Shown: piece after piece, positions 1-11,849 of the stretch | Numbering within the stretch: the stretch's first letter is position 1 | How the letters are laid out: each line of letters opens with the position of its first letter | From: Aphis gossypii | Lineage: Eukaryota; Arthropoda; Insecta; Hemiptera; Aphididae | Direction of reading: 5' to 3' | Assembly (NCBI RefSeq): GCF_020184175.1 | Contig: NC_065531.1 | Span: 77,036,604-77,100,603 of the forward strand | Length of the DNA stretch: 64,000 nucleotides | The notes under the pieces: model-generated | Database searches by the model: none | The model's input: the letters and a program-made list of their open reading frames with translations, nothing else | What the model was told of the DNA's origin: nothing | Program-made: the position numbers and the translations under genes

Positions 1-3000
1 GTTTTAAGTACTGCATAACTCACGAGTAAATTATGACCAACAATTTTCCACAGAAAATTCCACTATAGAAAATAATAATAATAATAAAAATAATAAAAAT
101 AAAAATAGATAGGTATAGATGGTCTTTATTTTATGGTACTTGAAGAGATTACTTTGTGTAATAAATCGAAATTTAGTAGAAAATTACATTCACAAAACAT
201 GCGGCGGAGTAGAAAATTAGAACTGTTCCGCACAGTTTTTGGTCAGGTCTACAATGCGCAAAATACTAATTGAACAAGACTTTCAATTGACGTTGAGGCA
301 TTAAGTTTACGATATAATGCAATTTGAAGTTTGAAAGATTGAATCCTATTTCGTTATTACGTTTCACAACTCATTAGATGGTTTTAAAGGGACGATAATA
401 AATTATATTGCCTTTATCTAAATTTAAAAAAGTACCTTTTGAGTTAGGTTAACCCTGGTGAAAGCCATTATTGTATTATATTAGAGAGCTATGAAAAATT
501 ATTTTCTTTACAATAATCCATTTTGTAAACACTAATGCTTATCACATCGGACCGAGCTGTGAATGACAATTTAGAGACAAATAAGTGGTTTCTCTTTTAA
601 ACGGTTAAATACTAGCTTAGACAGGAGCGAATAAGCCATTGACGACTGTATTTTGGTTCAATAACAACGGCTTTATTTCAAAATATTATTTTTATGATTG
701 TACCAAATATTTCAAAAGTCTCATATGACATATTTATTCACTGAAAATTTGACAAAAATCCAGATTTAAAAATTAAAACTTTACAATATAATTAAGTAAA
801 AATATTATATTTATCGTCGACTGATTGGAAAAAAAATAGATTTGGAGAATGGAGAGTGAGAAATGAGTAACACTAATAATGTATAATAATTAAACACGTA
901 TAAATTATAAACGTTTCATTCAGTATTTTAAATTAATATCACAGACAAAATTTTTTAAGTATTTAATCTAAAGAAAATAAAGTTCACCAAAAAATAATTA
1001 AAACTATAAAAGACTCCGACTTTTCATGTAATAATATAATAAATTGTGCGTTATCCCTTTAAACTTTTAACATATAATAACATAAAAGATACGAAAAATG
1101 TGAAAAATACTATAAAGAAGATTTTATATTTTAGAATATATATTATATTATATATTTGATATTATATTATCTGCATACTTCATTCCTATATGTCTTTTTT
1201 AAAAAAAAATTATTTTATTTAATATTTGCATATTACAATAAATATAAGCATGTTGATCGTTTGTAGACTCATAAAAATGACTGAAAATACTTACTATGTA
1301 TAATATATTGAATAATATATATAAATAAATACTAATTTTATATTTGAAAGATCTTATCCCATTCAAGTGTGATAAATAAAACAACGTAGGTACAATAATA
1401 CTAATAAAAGGTGTAGTATATAATTATTGTATCCTGATGAGTAAATTTAAAAATCGTAATTTAATTCAAAATCAAATGAGTTTAATCGAATAGAATACGC
1501 AATTATTTGGCCTTCAAGACGTTTGTAGTCACAGTTAACGAAAAAAATGTCTTTAATTTGATTAAAACTATAAACGAGTTGTTTTCCTTGACCATCATGT
1601 CGACTACACACACAAGTGCGACGGATGTGGGAGTCTATTCTTTGGATCATCGCAAACAAAATAATATCATAATAACATCCATAGCACATCCGTCTTATTA
1701 TTCGTATAAACGAAACTATAAACGTGACGACACGATATGTTATGTACGATTGTATCCACCGCGGTAATCGTCAGATATAATATTATAATATTATAATCAA
1801 AATTACGAGTATTATTGTTTTTATTAGTTAAATAATTGATTAGCTTAGATGTAGCCACTTTTTTTGCACTTTTTTTTCAAAATACCTTATAGTTTAAATG
1901 TCAACATCTCCTTTTTGAAATCAATTAAAAACAATCAAAAGCTCCGATTTCCTTAAACTTCTGACTATCTAATAAAATAGGTTTAATTGCATACATACAA
2001 TGTATTTTTACAGACTGTAATTTCGAAAAGTAACACCTTGAAAACAAAAAGTTTGATTCCCTAAAACTTGTTAATTCCTCACCTTAAAAATGCTCACCAA
2101 AAGAAATTTTGTCCATTTTATTCTGTGATATTATTAAGTAAAAAGTGAATCAAAATATTATTAAGTTGAGAATATTATCTAGGGCCCCACACTGCGTAAG
2201 ATTTTTAAAGCAGATTTATTTATGTTTTATTGCATTTAATATTGTAGATAAGTATCTTAGCTTAACAGTTTGAATTAAAATTTAAATGTACATGACTATA
2301 TTTATTTCATTTTTACTTGCTTATTTAACTTAAATTGTTATTAATTTTTATAAATAATAAATATACAATTATAAATAAATAAAATAAACATTTCTGTAAT
2401 CCAAATGTTGTTTAATAATTGTTTTGTTTTATTTTTAAACCGTATTCGTTTATAAAAAAAAAATTAAATCATATTTTATCTTACGTTTGGAGCATAAACG
2501 GATATTTGTAATATCATATTTAAAGATTTTTAGTACTTATAAATCCAAGTCCTAGTACTAACAGAATAATTGATCCATTAAAAAACTTGAATCGCTTCCA
2601 AGCAAATATAATACATTAAGAAATGGTTATTAGTTTATGCTAATACATTTAAGGGTTTAATAGCTAATAACTAATAAAGAGGTTTTAAGGGAACGAAACT
2701 CCTGTGATAATTCAAGGTATATTAATTAACTAGGAACTATATTTTTTATTTCACCAGACTCCTTCTAGTACAGGTCAAATACTGATATCCGATGGTAGTA
2801 AATAATATAGGGATTATAAAAACTGCAAAGATGCATATTATACTTTATTAAAATTGTATAATTTGTAAAAATAGTCTACGGATATTATGAGATATCATAG
2901 GTTTACACAAAATTTTATACATATTTTATATTTTATTTTTATTAGCATTTTTAAGGACAATCCTCTTAAGTATATACCATTTAATAGCTTAGTAACTAAA

Positions 3001-3432
3001 CTTTAAATCTTTATTTAGATGCATTCAAAAATATCATCTGATTAACAATTCACAATAAAAAAGGTAGCTCTTATTAAAAGAATTATCAGAGTACACCATT
3101 GAATGGTAAAATTAGTTCAAAAACTATTTGATTATATTGTCTCAGTTATACTTATAAATTCCAAAAATCATGATATATATATTTGTATTGTTGGAGTATA
3201 AAATGGCATGAGCATCCTTGTTGAAATGATGCGGTAAATCGTCCTAAATATATACTGCTGTACAATAATAGCAGTCAAAACACAATTAATTCAATTGATG
3301 AGTATAGATTGTACAAACCAAGTTACGTTTCGAGCTTTATCGACGATTTTGTATTCGTTTAAAAATGTTGTCCTACAATATTCACCGTAGTCATAAAATT
3401 GGATTGAGTTTGTACGAGTATGTGTTTTATAC
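1..3432. other. AT-rich non-coding stretch
   Basis: Very A+T-rich DNA with short AAT and AT runs (for example 66-110 and 1130-1160). I see no convincing gene. A small frame on each strand near 1447-1767 lacks splice or promoter context. Apart from the weak minus-strand exon candidate at 489-556, the stretch looks like intron or intergenic DNA. Confidence 0.6.
489..556 (-). CDS. Weak candidate 3'-terminal exon
   Basis: On the minus strand a pyrimidine-rich run ending in CACAG gives a good splice acceptor just above position 556. With two leading bases, the frame reads RSDVISISVYKMDYCKENNF and stops one residue later at a TAG (489-491). Twenty-one open codons are not unusual here, and I recognise no family. 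The alternatives are chance, or an alternative last exon of an unknown minus-strand gene. Confidence 0.15.
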
Positions 3433-3473
3433 CTCACGAGTCATCATCACCAACGGTGTATTTTCATCCCACA
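3433..3473 (-). CDS. Weak candidate 41-nt internal microexon
   Basis: The minus strand has an AG acceptor (TATAG) and a fair donor (GAG|GTATAA) 41 bases apart. The frame between them reads WDENTPLVMMTRE without a stop. The pyrimidine tract is poor. It is listed because its composition is unlike the surrounding AT-rich DNA. No family is recognised. Confidence 0.12.
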
Positions 3474-3479
3474 CTATAG

Positions 3480-4440
3480 TATCATAATAATATTATATAC
3501 CATATTTTACGTATAAATACTTAAAATTGTTATATATTATTATAAATAAAATATATAATTCGTTCCGACTGACCCTCAGGTCCAGTGAACATAATTTTGT
3601 CGTCTGACAAATGTCAGAGAACAATCACTATTACCTAGTACAATAATGGTCGTATCGGTCGGTCCCGCAGAGATTTTTACTATCCGGTGCCCACGCGCTC
3701 CATGCAACGACGATATATATATATATTTTTTTTTGCATAAAATGTATAGAACAGAAGATATTATTACTATTATTATTATGAGGTGGTTGTACGGGGATTT
3801 CTCGCCAACGATCGTAAACTTAATGTGAAAATGTAATAGTTTCGCGTTGTCTGGAGCTATAAAACTGGAAGGGCGTATCATTGTATTGGACGGATAACTG
3901 CATTTCGACGGGTAAACACGTCATATTCTCATAATATATTATTTATTATTATTATTATTATTATACTTGAAGTATATAATATTATATTTAGTAAGAAAAG
4001 AAAAGCAAATAGTCGTTCACCGTCCATTTACCGTTTGGGTCAAACGCATACATATTATTCAGAAATCAGAATTCGCACTAAACAAAATTCTTTTTTTTAA
4101 CGTTAACACTTATTTTGTGGTTAATTTTTATATTTGAAAAAATAAGCTGTTTTGTCCCCTGTAAGTATAATAATATGGTGACTATTATACATGCATTTCG
4201 AATTAGCTCACGAAAATGAATAATTTTTTGTAGAAATACATTTTTTTTTTTAATGGTGTATGGCAAACAAAATGCAATAGGTATTCTTATGCATTTTAGC
4301 TTATAGAATCAAAAAACATTCCACCGATTTTGATGATAATTTCAGATATTTTTTTATATATTATAAATCAAAAAAGTTTAGAGGGTAATTTAAACGCTTG
4401 TTAAAAATAGATATACTAATAATTGCTAATTATTGTCACA
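3480..4440. other. AT-rich stretch with one CpG-containing patch
   Basis: Positions 3560-3710 are richer in G+C, then follow an (AT)n run at 3714-3727, (ATT)n at 3765-3778 and an ATT-rich run at 3941-3963. Open frames on both strands over 3576-3881 overlap each other and have no splice or promoter support, so I call no gene. Confidence 0.5.
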
Positions 4441-4441
4441 G

Positions 4442-4515
4442 GCAGACCGCCCATCTTGGTCGAGAAATGGTTCACAAAGCAAGGTGTACCGATGGCCATT
4501 TGCTCGTAAAATGAG
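4442..4515 (+). CDS. Coding-like 74-nt block between splice-like sites
   Basis: This block is about half G+C in DNA that is otherwise about 70% A+T. It follows a CACAG acceptor and ends at ATGAG|GTACGC, a usable donor. Frame 1 is open throughout (ADRPSWSRNG...WPFARKM). Frame 3 reads RPPILVEKWFTKQGVPMAIC then stops a codon later at TAA 4508-4510, so it could instead be a last exon. The frame cannot be chosen from sequence alone. It may pair with 4802-4890. A decayed transposon is the main alternative, because an RTE-like tail lies 500 bp downstream. Confidence 0.22.
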
Positions 4516-4667
4516 GTACGCTAAAACCAAGATACCCTAATATAGTACCGTTTATTTATTATTCCGGGACGACGTCAAGATGTACAGCTAGTATAATATA
4601 TAAACATTACCATTAAATAATAATTACTCATACCGTCATATGCACCTAATTTAATATAAATATGTTA

Positions 4668-4745
4668 TTAGCTTTTATGGTAATGCAGTCCACGTCGTAT
4701 CTGTGATACTACAATAAAAAAACCAACAGTATTAATTGACTTTGT
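4668..4745 (-). CDS. Candidate 3'-terminal exon, unknown protein
   Basis: A strong minus-strand acceptor (a long T-rich run then CTTAG) is followed in phase 0 by 25 open codons starting TKSINTVGFFIVV and ending RRGLHYHKS before TAA. No family is recognised. It lies between two plus-strand coding-like blocks, so at most one strand is likely to be genuine here. Confidence 0.2.
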   Translation of the reverse strand, partial: TKSINTVGFFIVVSQIRRGLHYHKS

Positions 4746-4801
4746 CTAAGAAAAAAAAATAATGGTTATAATATATGAAATTCGGTGTGTTTTCGTTTTA
4801 G

Positions 4802-4890
4802 AGTACCTCGATCAGTGCATGAGCATCCGACATTTCGGTGCACCTCGCTTTCTAGATAAATCCGATCGACAACCACCTACAGCTGATTAG
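4802..4890 (+). CDS. Candidate 3'-terminal exon, unknown protein
   Basis: A good acceptor (TGTTTTCGTTTTAG) precedes a G+C-richer block. In phase 2 it reads YLDQCMSIRHFGAPRFLDKS and a further eight residues to a TAG. In phase 1 it reads VPRSVHEHPTFRCTSLSR then TAA. The block at 4442-4515 ends with two spare bases in its open frame and would select the phase 1 reading. No family is recognised. It may be the 3' region of an old retroelement rather than a host exon. Confidence 0.22.
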
Positions 4891-4984
4891 ATAAAACGGT
4901 TGACGTGTTTCGGTTTAAGTATAATAACTTCACGAACTAATCGGTTTAGGAGTGCCTCCTCCCTCGAAAATGAACGATTCTCAA

Positions 4985-5100
4985 ATAATCTAACCTAACC
5001 TTCCTGGCATTTCGTCAAAATCAATAGAGTAGTTTTTGAGTCTTTAAACCACAATTACACGTACAATACGCACGTAGCTTTTAATTTATATAGATGGCCT
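4985..5100 (+). mobile_element. RTE-like retroelement 3' tail (remnant)
   Basis: The phrase around 5008-5063 (TCAAAATCAATAGAGTAG, then TTTTTGAG and CACAATTACACGTACAAT) matches the conserved 3' end of RTE-type non-LTR elements and the SINEs that borrow it in insects. The preceding CTAACCTAACCTTCCTGG also fits. No reverse transcriptase frame is visible upstream, so this is a 5'-truncated or decayed copy. Confidence 0.45.
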
Positions 5101-7030
5101 ATATAGGGTCACTCATATAATATCCTGATAGAATCTTGGACGGAAAATTAAATTTAAAAAAACACTCTCGTCTAGACGAGATTGTTAATTTTACTCACGG
5201 ATTCATTCACGCTCATTCTAAATATTATCCTTTATAACTATAAAGAAAATCTTTAAACAGAACATCATTATATCATTATAACTTACACTTTCCGACCGTG
5301 TTACACGCATTTTACTCGATTACTCGCTAAGCAGGAAAGAAAATCCTGGAACCACGAACAACCCTACATGATCTATCGACGCTATCGTCATATTATACTA
5401 ATATCGATCAACATTGTCGTTTGCTAGAAAATACGTTCATCCGAATATCACACGAAAATAAAATCTATTGAACTTGGTTGAATTTATGATTTCATAAATT
5501 ATATCTTTTATGATAATTAATTTCAAAATAAAAATAATAATCTTACTGTGTCAATTCACCAAGCTCTATAGGTAATTCGATTTGAACATCCAAGTAATAA
5601 TAATTTTGTTTATCAAAAATATTAAAATCTTAACAAATAATATCAAAGTACCAAAAATATCTAGTTTTGAAATAGTTCATAAATTTCTTTTTTTGTAATC
5701 TTTGGATTTTATTATGACCTATGTATTTCTACATTATTTTATCAAATTAAATTTTTAAATACAAATTCTTAATTAAATTCCATTCTGTGTATGCCTTATT
5801 TCATCAAGCTATACTGCAGTACAAAAACGTATTCTCAGTAAGTATTATAATGTAACATCGAGTTGACTACCTACATTACTTCACGTTGATGTTTTATAAT
5901 GATAATAAACTTTATCTATTTTAAGATTCGTCTGAAATTTAAGAGTTATTACTTATTATTAATTTTTATCTCTGTATAATTTATAAAAATACTTAGAAAT
6001 AAATAATAATATATTTTTATTATTTTGCGCATTGTGTTTTGTTATTATTGTACTGTTTTTTTAGGTTTAAAATAATTTCACTACAAGATATTAGAAATTT
6101 AATTGTTAAAGTGTCTTAAAATAGCTGAACGGTTGCTCTATTGTTATAGCTGATTCTCAGAATAAATCGTATACGGTAATTCGTCGATTTGAAACAGTGC
6201 ACGACAATGCTGATTCAATTATTTAAACGGAACGAATATTTATTTTGTGATAATAGTGAGTACTGAGTAGTAAATCTTTACGTGAGAAGTTTACCGTCAA
6301 AATATATTATTAGTTATTACCTAGTAAATATTTCTTTTACTTTGAAGAGTTGATATAAGAATTAAGGGGTGAATATTAGAAATTTAGTCAACCATTGCAG
6401 AAATCAAATGCGCAAAATCTTTTTACCAAAAACTATACAAATACAAGGATACTCAATGATATAATTTAAACAGTTCAAAAACCAATAGTTTTAAAAACAT
6501 TTTAACTTTAAGCAATTTTTAAATTTCCTTGTTATAAATTTATTTGTCATAAATAATTGTAAACTATACTTGCAACTCTAAAAACATCGATGTGTACATA
6601 ATATTTTTTTAACTAGGATGGTTCTACTTACTACCAAATCTTCATAAAAAAATATCTTGATTCAAATTACGAAATACAGTGTATTATAAAAAAGTGGGCC
6701 ATGGTTTAAAAATCGAATAAAATTGAGTAATTACCATTCCAACTAAAACGGTTTTATAAAAATCAATGTTTACCAAAATAATGAATGTTGAAAGATTTAA
6801 AAAATGAATGACGTATAAAAATAATAGATTAATGAGGAAATAGTTAATAGATTTTCACCCTATAAGGTACGAAAACGCTTGTTCGTAGTTCCGCGTATCA
6901 ATGAAAACATAGTATTATACTACCGGTAGTTTGGAAAAAAATATTAACGTCTAACAAAACGGTAGATGATTAATTTTCTGTAATTCGTGACGTTTTTTTA
7001 TTACATTATAATATTAATATTACTATATTA
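5101..7030. other. AT-rich stretch with scattered exon-like motifs
   Basis: Mostly AT-rich DNA. It contains a perfect 14-bp palindrome CTCGTCTAGACGAG at 5167-5180. It also holds splice-like microexon patterns (for example minus 5287-5326) that I reject, and one better plus-strand candidate at 6617-6709. I see no repeat family apart from the retroelement tail at its left edge. Confidence 0.5.
6617..6709 (+). CDS. Weak candidate 3'-terminal exon
   Basis: After a T-rich acceptor (ATATTTTTTTAACTAG) a phase 0 frame runs 30 codons, opening DGSTYYQIFIKKYLDSNYEI and ending KKWAMV, then TAA at 6707-6709. The charge and aromatic mix looks protein-like. Length alone is not significant in this AT-rich sequence, and no family is recognised. 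Confidence 0.18.
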   Translation, partial: DGSTYYQIFIKKYLDSNYEIQCIIKKWAMV

Positions 7031-7040
7031 CCTAAACAGA

Positions 7041-7060
7041 CACACACACACACACACACA
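7041..7060. repeat. (CA)10 microsatellite
   Basis: A perfect run of CA dinucleotides is read directly, flanked by ACAGA and TACATA. Confidence 0.97.
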
Positions 7061-7352
7061 TACATAGTGTGAGGACAAGCCGAAGGATCCATAGGTGCCT
7101 ATGATGTGTGTATGACGAAGCGAACGTGTTCGGGAACTGCGGTGGCTAATAACGTCATAGTATTACAATATATGTATTAAGTATATAAAATCTAATGTAT
7201 AATATTATATATTATAATATGTATACAAACACGCAACACATTATTTATTCGTATAATTATTACTATTTTTATTTTTTTATTATTGTCCGACGACGGACAG
7301 ATGATTCATAGTATTCATACGTTCGTTCGATAATAAATGGACTCAAGCCGTA

Positions 7353-7375
7353 ATAGGTGTACACTGTACACCTAT
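7353..7375. repeat. Perfect 11-bp inverted repeat with 1-nt centre
   Basis: ATAGGTGTACA and TGTACACCTAT flank a single C. The AGGT..ACCT arms resemble paired nuclear-receptor half-sites but do not match the ecdysone element consensus. A (TA)n run and then (CA)n follow directly (7374-7407). It could be a dimer-binding site or simply slippage-derived. Confidence 0.85.
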
Positions 7376-7527
7376 ATATATATATATATACACACATACA
7401 CACACACGAGCATAATGATGTATATTATTATTATTATTATAATGTAATAACATATAAATGATTTACCGGCCGATCGTATTAGGCAAAACGGGAAGCCGCG
7501 CGCTGACCGACACGAGAGATTTCAACA

Positions 7528-7725
7528 ATGTTTGTGAGCACGACGGCGACGATGTGTGTAACCTATAGTCCGCCGCCGCCGCCGAGTCGATTGATTGATT
7601 TTTATCGCGTCGGAACGGCAAGTCATCTCAGGGTGAAGGACAGTAATTATATACGTACACAGCGGCCTATTAGCGAATTGTCTATCGACTACGTTCTTCC
7701 AGCACTTATACACACGTACTTATAA
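7528..7725 (+). CDS. Orphan 65-aa open frame in a CpG-rich block
   Basis: The frame starts with ATG in a fair context (AACAATG) inside a GC-rich block (7490-7700). It reads MFVSTTATMCVTYSPPPPP, with a proline run encoded by CCG repeats, then a mixed C-terminal half. The opposite strand is also open. No signal peptide, domain or splice context is seen. Probably an unselected frame in a CpG-rich regulatory patch. Confidence 0.15.
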   Translation: MFVSTTATMCVTYSPPPPPSRLIDFYRVGTASHLRVKDSNYIRTQRPISELSIDYVLPALIHTYL

Positions 7726-8021
7726 TAATAATATATATATATATACATATAATATATGTGTAGTTTTAAACGTAAGTCGTACATAACATATACGACTATA
7801 TAGGTACCTCGATTCGTGTACAATAATAATATAGACGTGTTATTATCATTATTACGCACGCTCGGTGGTTTTTTTTTATAGCGACGATGCGTATAATGTT
7901 ATTGTTATATCGATCGAGCAAACGTGTTAATCGCACTTTTCTCTCGGCTGTATTAGGCATTCGTTAGCGTATTCGACAAACACGCGTCAAGAGACGACGA
8001 TAAAAAACAAATCTATTTTAG

Positions 8022-8124
8022 GTGTTGTGTATGGACGCGGTTTGAGCATTGGCACCTATCTCACCGTCTCCGTTCGATCACGAACGCACGAACGCTGCTG
8101 CTGCAGCTCAATACTTTATACTAA
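8022..8124 (+). CDS. Weak candidate 3'-terminal exon
   Basis: An acceptor (AAATCTATTTTAG) is followed in phase 1 by 33 open codons, opening CCVWTRFEHWHLSHRLRSIT and ending LLLQLNTLY before TAA. A CTG run contributes the leucines. The block is GC-richer than its flanks. The minus strand also has a donor-like GTGAGA here. No family is recognised. Confidence 0.17.
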
Positions 8125-9404
8125 TATTACATATAATTGTGTTATTGCGCACTAGCTATACGCGATAATTCGTTTTATTATCACAATAATAATGTAGTGT
8201 CGTGTTTTCCGTCGGCAAAAAATCACTAAGTACGACGAAGCGAATTTTATCCACCTGTGCAATCGCGCGTATACGACGATCACATAAATATATAATTATA
8301 CACACACCTGCAAGAACGATAAGTGAAAATATATTCTTCAGACCGATAAATAGTTCGTAAAACAGTAGATTCAATAGATTCCACAGTTCCGGAATACTCT
8401 GCAGCAGTTATTTAGTTATACGCTTTATTTTCTTTATTTCCGCGGTTTAGTGATAGAAATAACAGACATAATTATATATTTATCCATGATATACTATACT
8501 ATTAATATGTTAAAAGTAGAGAACAATTTTATTTTTCACCGGTACGAATGTAGTTTATTCTTACAAAAAAATTCGTTTTCGAGTAATACTGCTCTACTGC
8601 ACAGCATATAATGCCAGCATATGTGATTGATTTCTTTGACTCTCCTTTCCTCCCTCAATAAATATTAACAGTAAAGCGGTAACATCGAGAACGACTACAA
8701 CTTAAAACTAAATTGCAATCCATGTCATAAGAATATGTACATAAGATTCATAAATTTTGAACGTCGGTTAAACAATAAGTTGTTAGAGACCAAGAAATGG
8801 GATGATCAACTTTGTCAACATTATGTACCTATAATATATAGCTGGTAATTTAGTTTCTTACAACTATTTACAGTTTAAGAGTAATAATTGAAGAACTTCG
8901 CAGTAAATCGCAGTAATTGAATTATGATTATTGGTTTTATATATATATATGCGATAGATTCGTCATCGTTGTTATTTTCCAATAGCAAATAGAAAAAAAA
9001 AAAATATTAACAAATTGTTGGTTCAGTATTTGCGCATCATAAAATATTATGTACGAAGTACCTTACTATGTCGGTAGGTTGTAGATTATAAGTTAGGCAT
9101 AAAGAAATAAATTAAATGGACAACCCACCTACTTGAATATTTGTTATATAGAATACAAGACCAGTTATATGGTTACGTTGTAATTAAATCGAGTAATCGA
9201 AGTCGTTTACAGCATAGTTGATGTCAATCAAAATTATATATTATAACTAAATATATGTTGATAATAAGAGATAATTTACATAATTTATGATCCAGTATAA
9301 AAGTTTGAGGTGTTAATGATATCCAATTATTTTCAATACAGATTTATTCAAAATTTATTAATTTTAAAATATATTTAATATCTATAAATACAATACACTG
9401 TATG
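8125..9404. other. AT-rich non-coding stretch
   Basis: Frames over 8156-8374 on the minus strand lack an acceptor and a supported start. The rest is AT-rich with (TA)n at 8939-8950 and an A12 run near 8993. I see no gene. Confidence 0.55.
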
Positions 9405-9553
9405 CAGTGACGCAACCAGTGGTGAGGTTAGGGGTTGTAACCCACCAATTTCTCCGAAGCCACAGTATTTTCTCACGCCGGTACACCTGACGGTATATAC
9501 TATATTAATGTAATCCCCCCCCGCCAGAATTTTTTTTCCTAGTTTTGCCACTG
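9405..9553. mobile_element. hAT-type MITE, non-autonomous
   Basis: The left end CAGTGACGCAACCAG and the right end CTAGTTTTGCCACTG are imperfect terminal inverted repeats starting with CAGTG, typical of hAT elements. Eight-base flanks ACTGTATG (9397-9404) and ACTTGATG (9554-9561) match at 6 of 8 positions, as expected for an aged 8-bp hAT target-site duplication. The 149-bp interior has no open frame. It contains the inverted motif GGGTTGTAACCC and a run of nine Cs near 9515-9523. Confidence 0.7.
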
Positions 9554-9561
9554 ACTTGATG

Positions 9562-11507
9562 GTCTATATTTCTGAAAAATTCAACAAGTCTTATAAATAA
9601 TCCTATAAACATTAAAATATTATAATATAATCACACAATCACGTGTACGAATTGAATTTAATCAGGGTTATTAAGTACAAGAAAATAGAATATTATATTT
9701 GATCTACGATGCATTTATACAATAATAATAACCGAGAGACATTCATCAAAATAATGAGAAAAATTTTAAACACAAAATATGAATACTAAATAAGTTTATA
9801 ACATGCACATTCCCATTAGGTATGTACCTATTGCGATTTATATGGTAAATGTTGATTATTTAAATGTAAGTTATTTTATTCTTATCACATAATACTTTTA
9901 TTTTGCATAGAAAATGTCTGCATGAAAATAGAGAAATTTCATTAGCATATCTTTCCGATAAATTATTTCAAATAAGATATTTAATTAGCTTCGCAATTCT
10001 GCATTGTATGTAGTATATTGTGAATGATGAGAATTACGCTATAACCATAAATTTAGAATTTTAAAAAACAATTGGTACCAATTGCAAAAAAATTTCAAAT
10101 AGTATAATGATTTTCTATTATTTACTGATGTGTGGGATTTTCTCTATAGACGGACATAAAATAATATATAAATATATCATTTAAATTTCCAGCAATGACT
10201 CGTTAACCGTTAAATAATATTTTATAAAAAGTTTTTACCAGAATCGCACCTTTGCCTTATACTTAGAGTTGTTGTTGTTCATTACGTTATTAATGACACA
10301 TTTCTGGATTGTAGTATAATAAATAAAATAATATAATTTGATGTATAAATATGTTGATAGTATAAACAAAGAAATATCACTTAAATATTGATAAATTATT
10401 ATTTCATATTTTTGCTATTAATGGACAATTCGTCAATTGCCCATAAATACTTATTCATGTATTTCGCTTATTCATTTTCATATGCATTCATTTTCGCCGT
10501 AATAATGGACGTGGTCTAAAAAATAATTTTCAATTTTATAAAAAAAAAAACAAAAAGCTACCAAAATCTAAAAGTTTTTGTGTAAAACATGGAAGTATAT
10601 AATTATTTATATCGATGTGTTAACAAAAAATATAAAAATCGCAATAAAATAACATAGATAGTTAATAAGCCTAAGATTTTTTCGAGTCGTCTCCGGAAAA
10701 GTTAAGCGACCTAAAATATTAAACTCAAAACGAACAGTAGGCATAATTAATATGTATTTGATGAGTGATGTTACCCGTTTTCGTGAGTTCAGTTGTTTCA
10801 AACAATATTATTGTCATAGAATGATTTATTTGTTTTAGCAAACATTAATATACTGCTACAACGTAGATTAATATTATATTATAATATCATAATATGGTAT
10901 TATAGTTTACCTTTGGATCAGTGCTAAGACAAAATCGTTTGTAATTCCCAAAATCCGCGCTCGGCTGCAAACAATTGCAACGGCTTGGCTTTTGTTTAAT
11001 TAGCAAGTATATAATATAATCACGACTTTAAAATATACAACATCAATAATATACTTTATGAAAAGGGAAGAACTTCTCATTAGCGCCAGTCTCAGTATAT
11101 CCATCTTATATTCAAATATATTTTAACTGAATGCCACACCTATGATAGTGAAAGGCGGAAAGCCAAATACTTCCAACATCCCGTCCAAATCCCTATTAAC
11201 CGAAATTCAGCGCCGAATCGTTAATACTATTCATGACTCATGATAATATACAACCCACTTAAAGTCATTATTAAGACTTAACTGTACCACATTGTACGTA
11301 ATATAACCTTATTGTATTTTAAATTTTGTTTTAATTATTATGGTTGCGTAATTTAAAATTCAATGGCCCCACAGTAGCCGAAGAAATAAATAAATGAAAT
11401 ATACACAGAAGTAATTTTAGAAACAAAACTCAATATAACCGCATAGGTTACGGTTTTTAGTCGAAAACCCATTATTTTTTTTTCCCCCATCCGTTTACGT
11501 TTTCCAG
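9562..11507. other. AT-rich non-coding stretch
   Basis: AT-rich DNA with no supported gene. A minus-strand frame at 10607-10801 and a short frame near 11100-11215 (reading through TYDSERRKAKYFQHP) have no good splice context. The right edge is a long pyrimidine tract, described with the next feature. Confidence 0.5.
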
Positions 11508-11687
11508 GGAGATCGTCGAGTACCGCGATCCGTAAACACTTCGACGTTGTTTATTAGTTTTCAGCAATCCTGCAGTAGTCGATGGGATCACTTGAAAGTT
11601 CAGACATATATTATTCGTGGTCTGCATTATAAGGAAACTTACGGCTGCCATTTGTATATACAATATATTTATCAACAGCGTTTCTGA
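11508..11687 (+). CDS. Candidate 3'-terminal exon, 59 codons
   Basis: One of the strongest acceptors in the window (T9-C5 and CGTTTTCCAG, 11473-11507) precedes this block. Phase 0 stays open for 59 codons from GDRRVPRSVNTSTLFISFQQ through WDHLKVQTYIIRGLHY to YIYQQRF, then TGA. There is no in-frame ATG at the front, so it would be an internal reading continued from upstream. An alternative is a 24-nt microexon (11508-11531, reading EIVEYRD in phase 1) using the weak donor GTAAAC. No family is recognised. Confidence 0.32.
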   Translation, partial: GDRRVPRSVNTSTLFISFQQSCSSRWDHLKVQTYIIRGLHYKETYGCHLYIQYIYQQRF

Positions 11688-11849
11688 CGAGTACCTATAA
11701 TGAGCGGGGCGCGCAATGAACGTTGTAGAATTTAACTGCTCAACTGCTCATTCGTTTTAAATAGCGACAGCCCCGAACACGGCAAGTCCCGTCGGTGCAA
11801 CAAAACAGACAATTTAATATTATCATCGTTATTGTTTCGATCCATTATT

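Noticed and set aside
1447..1767. Overlapping open frames on both strands (80 and 86 codons)
   Set aside because: Neither begins with ATG in a usable context, and no splice or promoter signal supports either. Similar frames are common in this sequence.
2014..2064. Acceptor followed by 16 codons (TVISKSNTLKTKSLIP)
   Set aside because: The acceptor is good but 16 open codons after an AG site are expected many times by chance.
5287..5326. Minus-strand 40-nt segment with strong acceptor and GTAAGT donor
   Set aside because: All three frames are interrupted, leaving only an internal ATG with eight codons. It is most likely a chance pairing of splice-like words.
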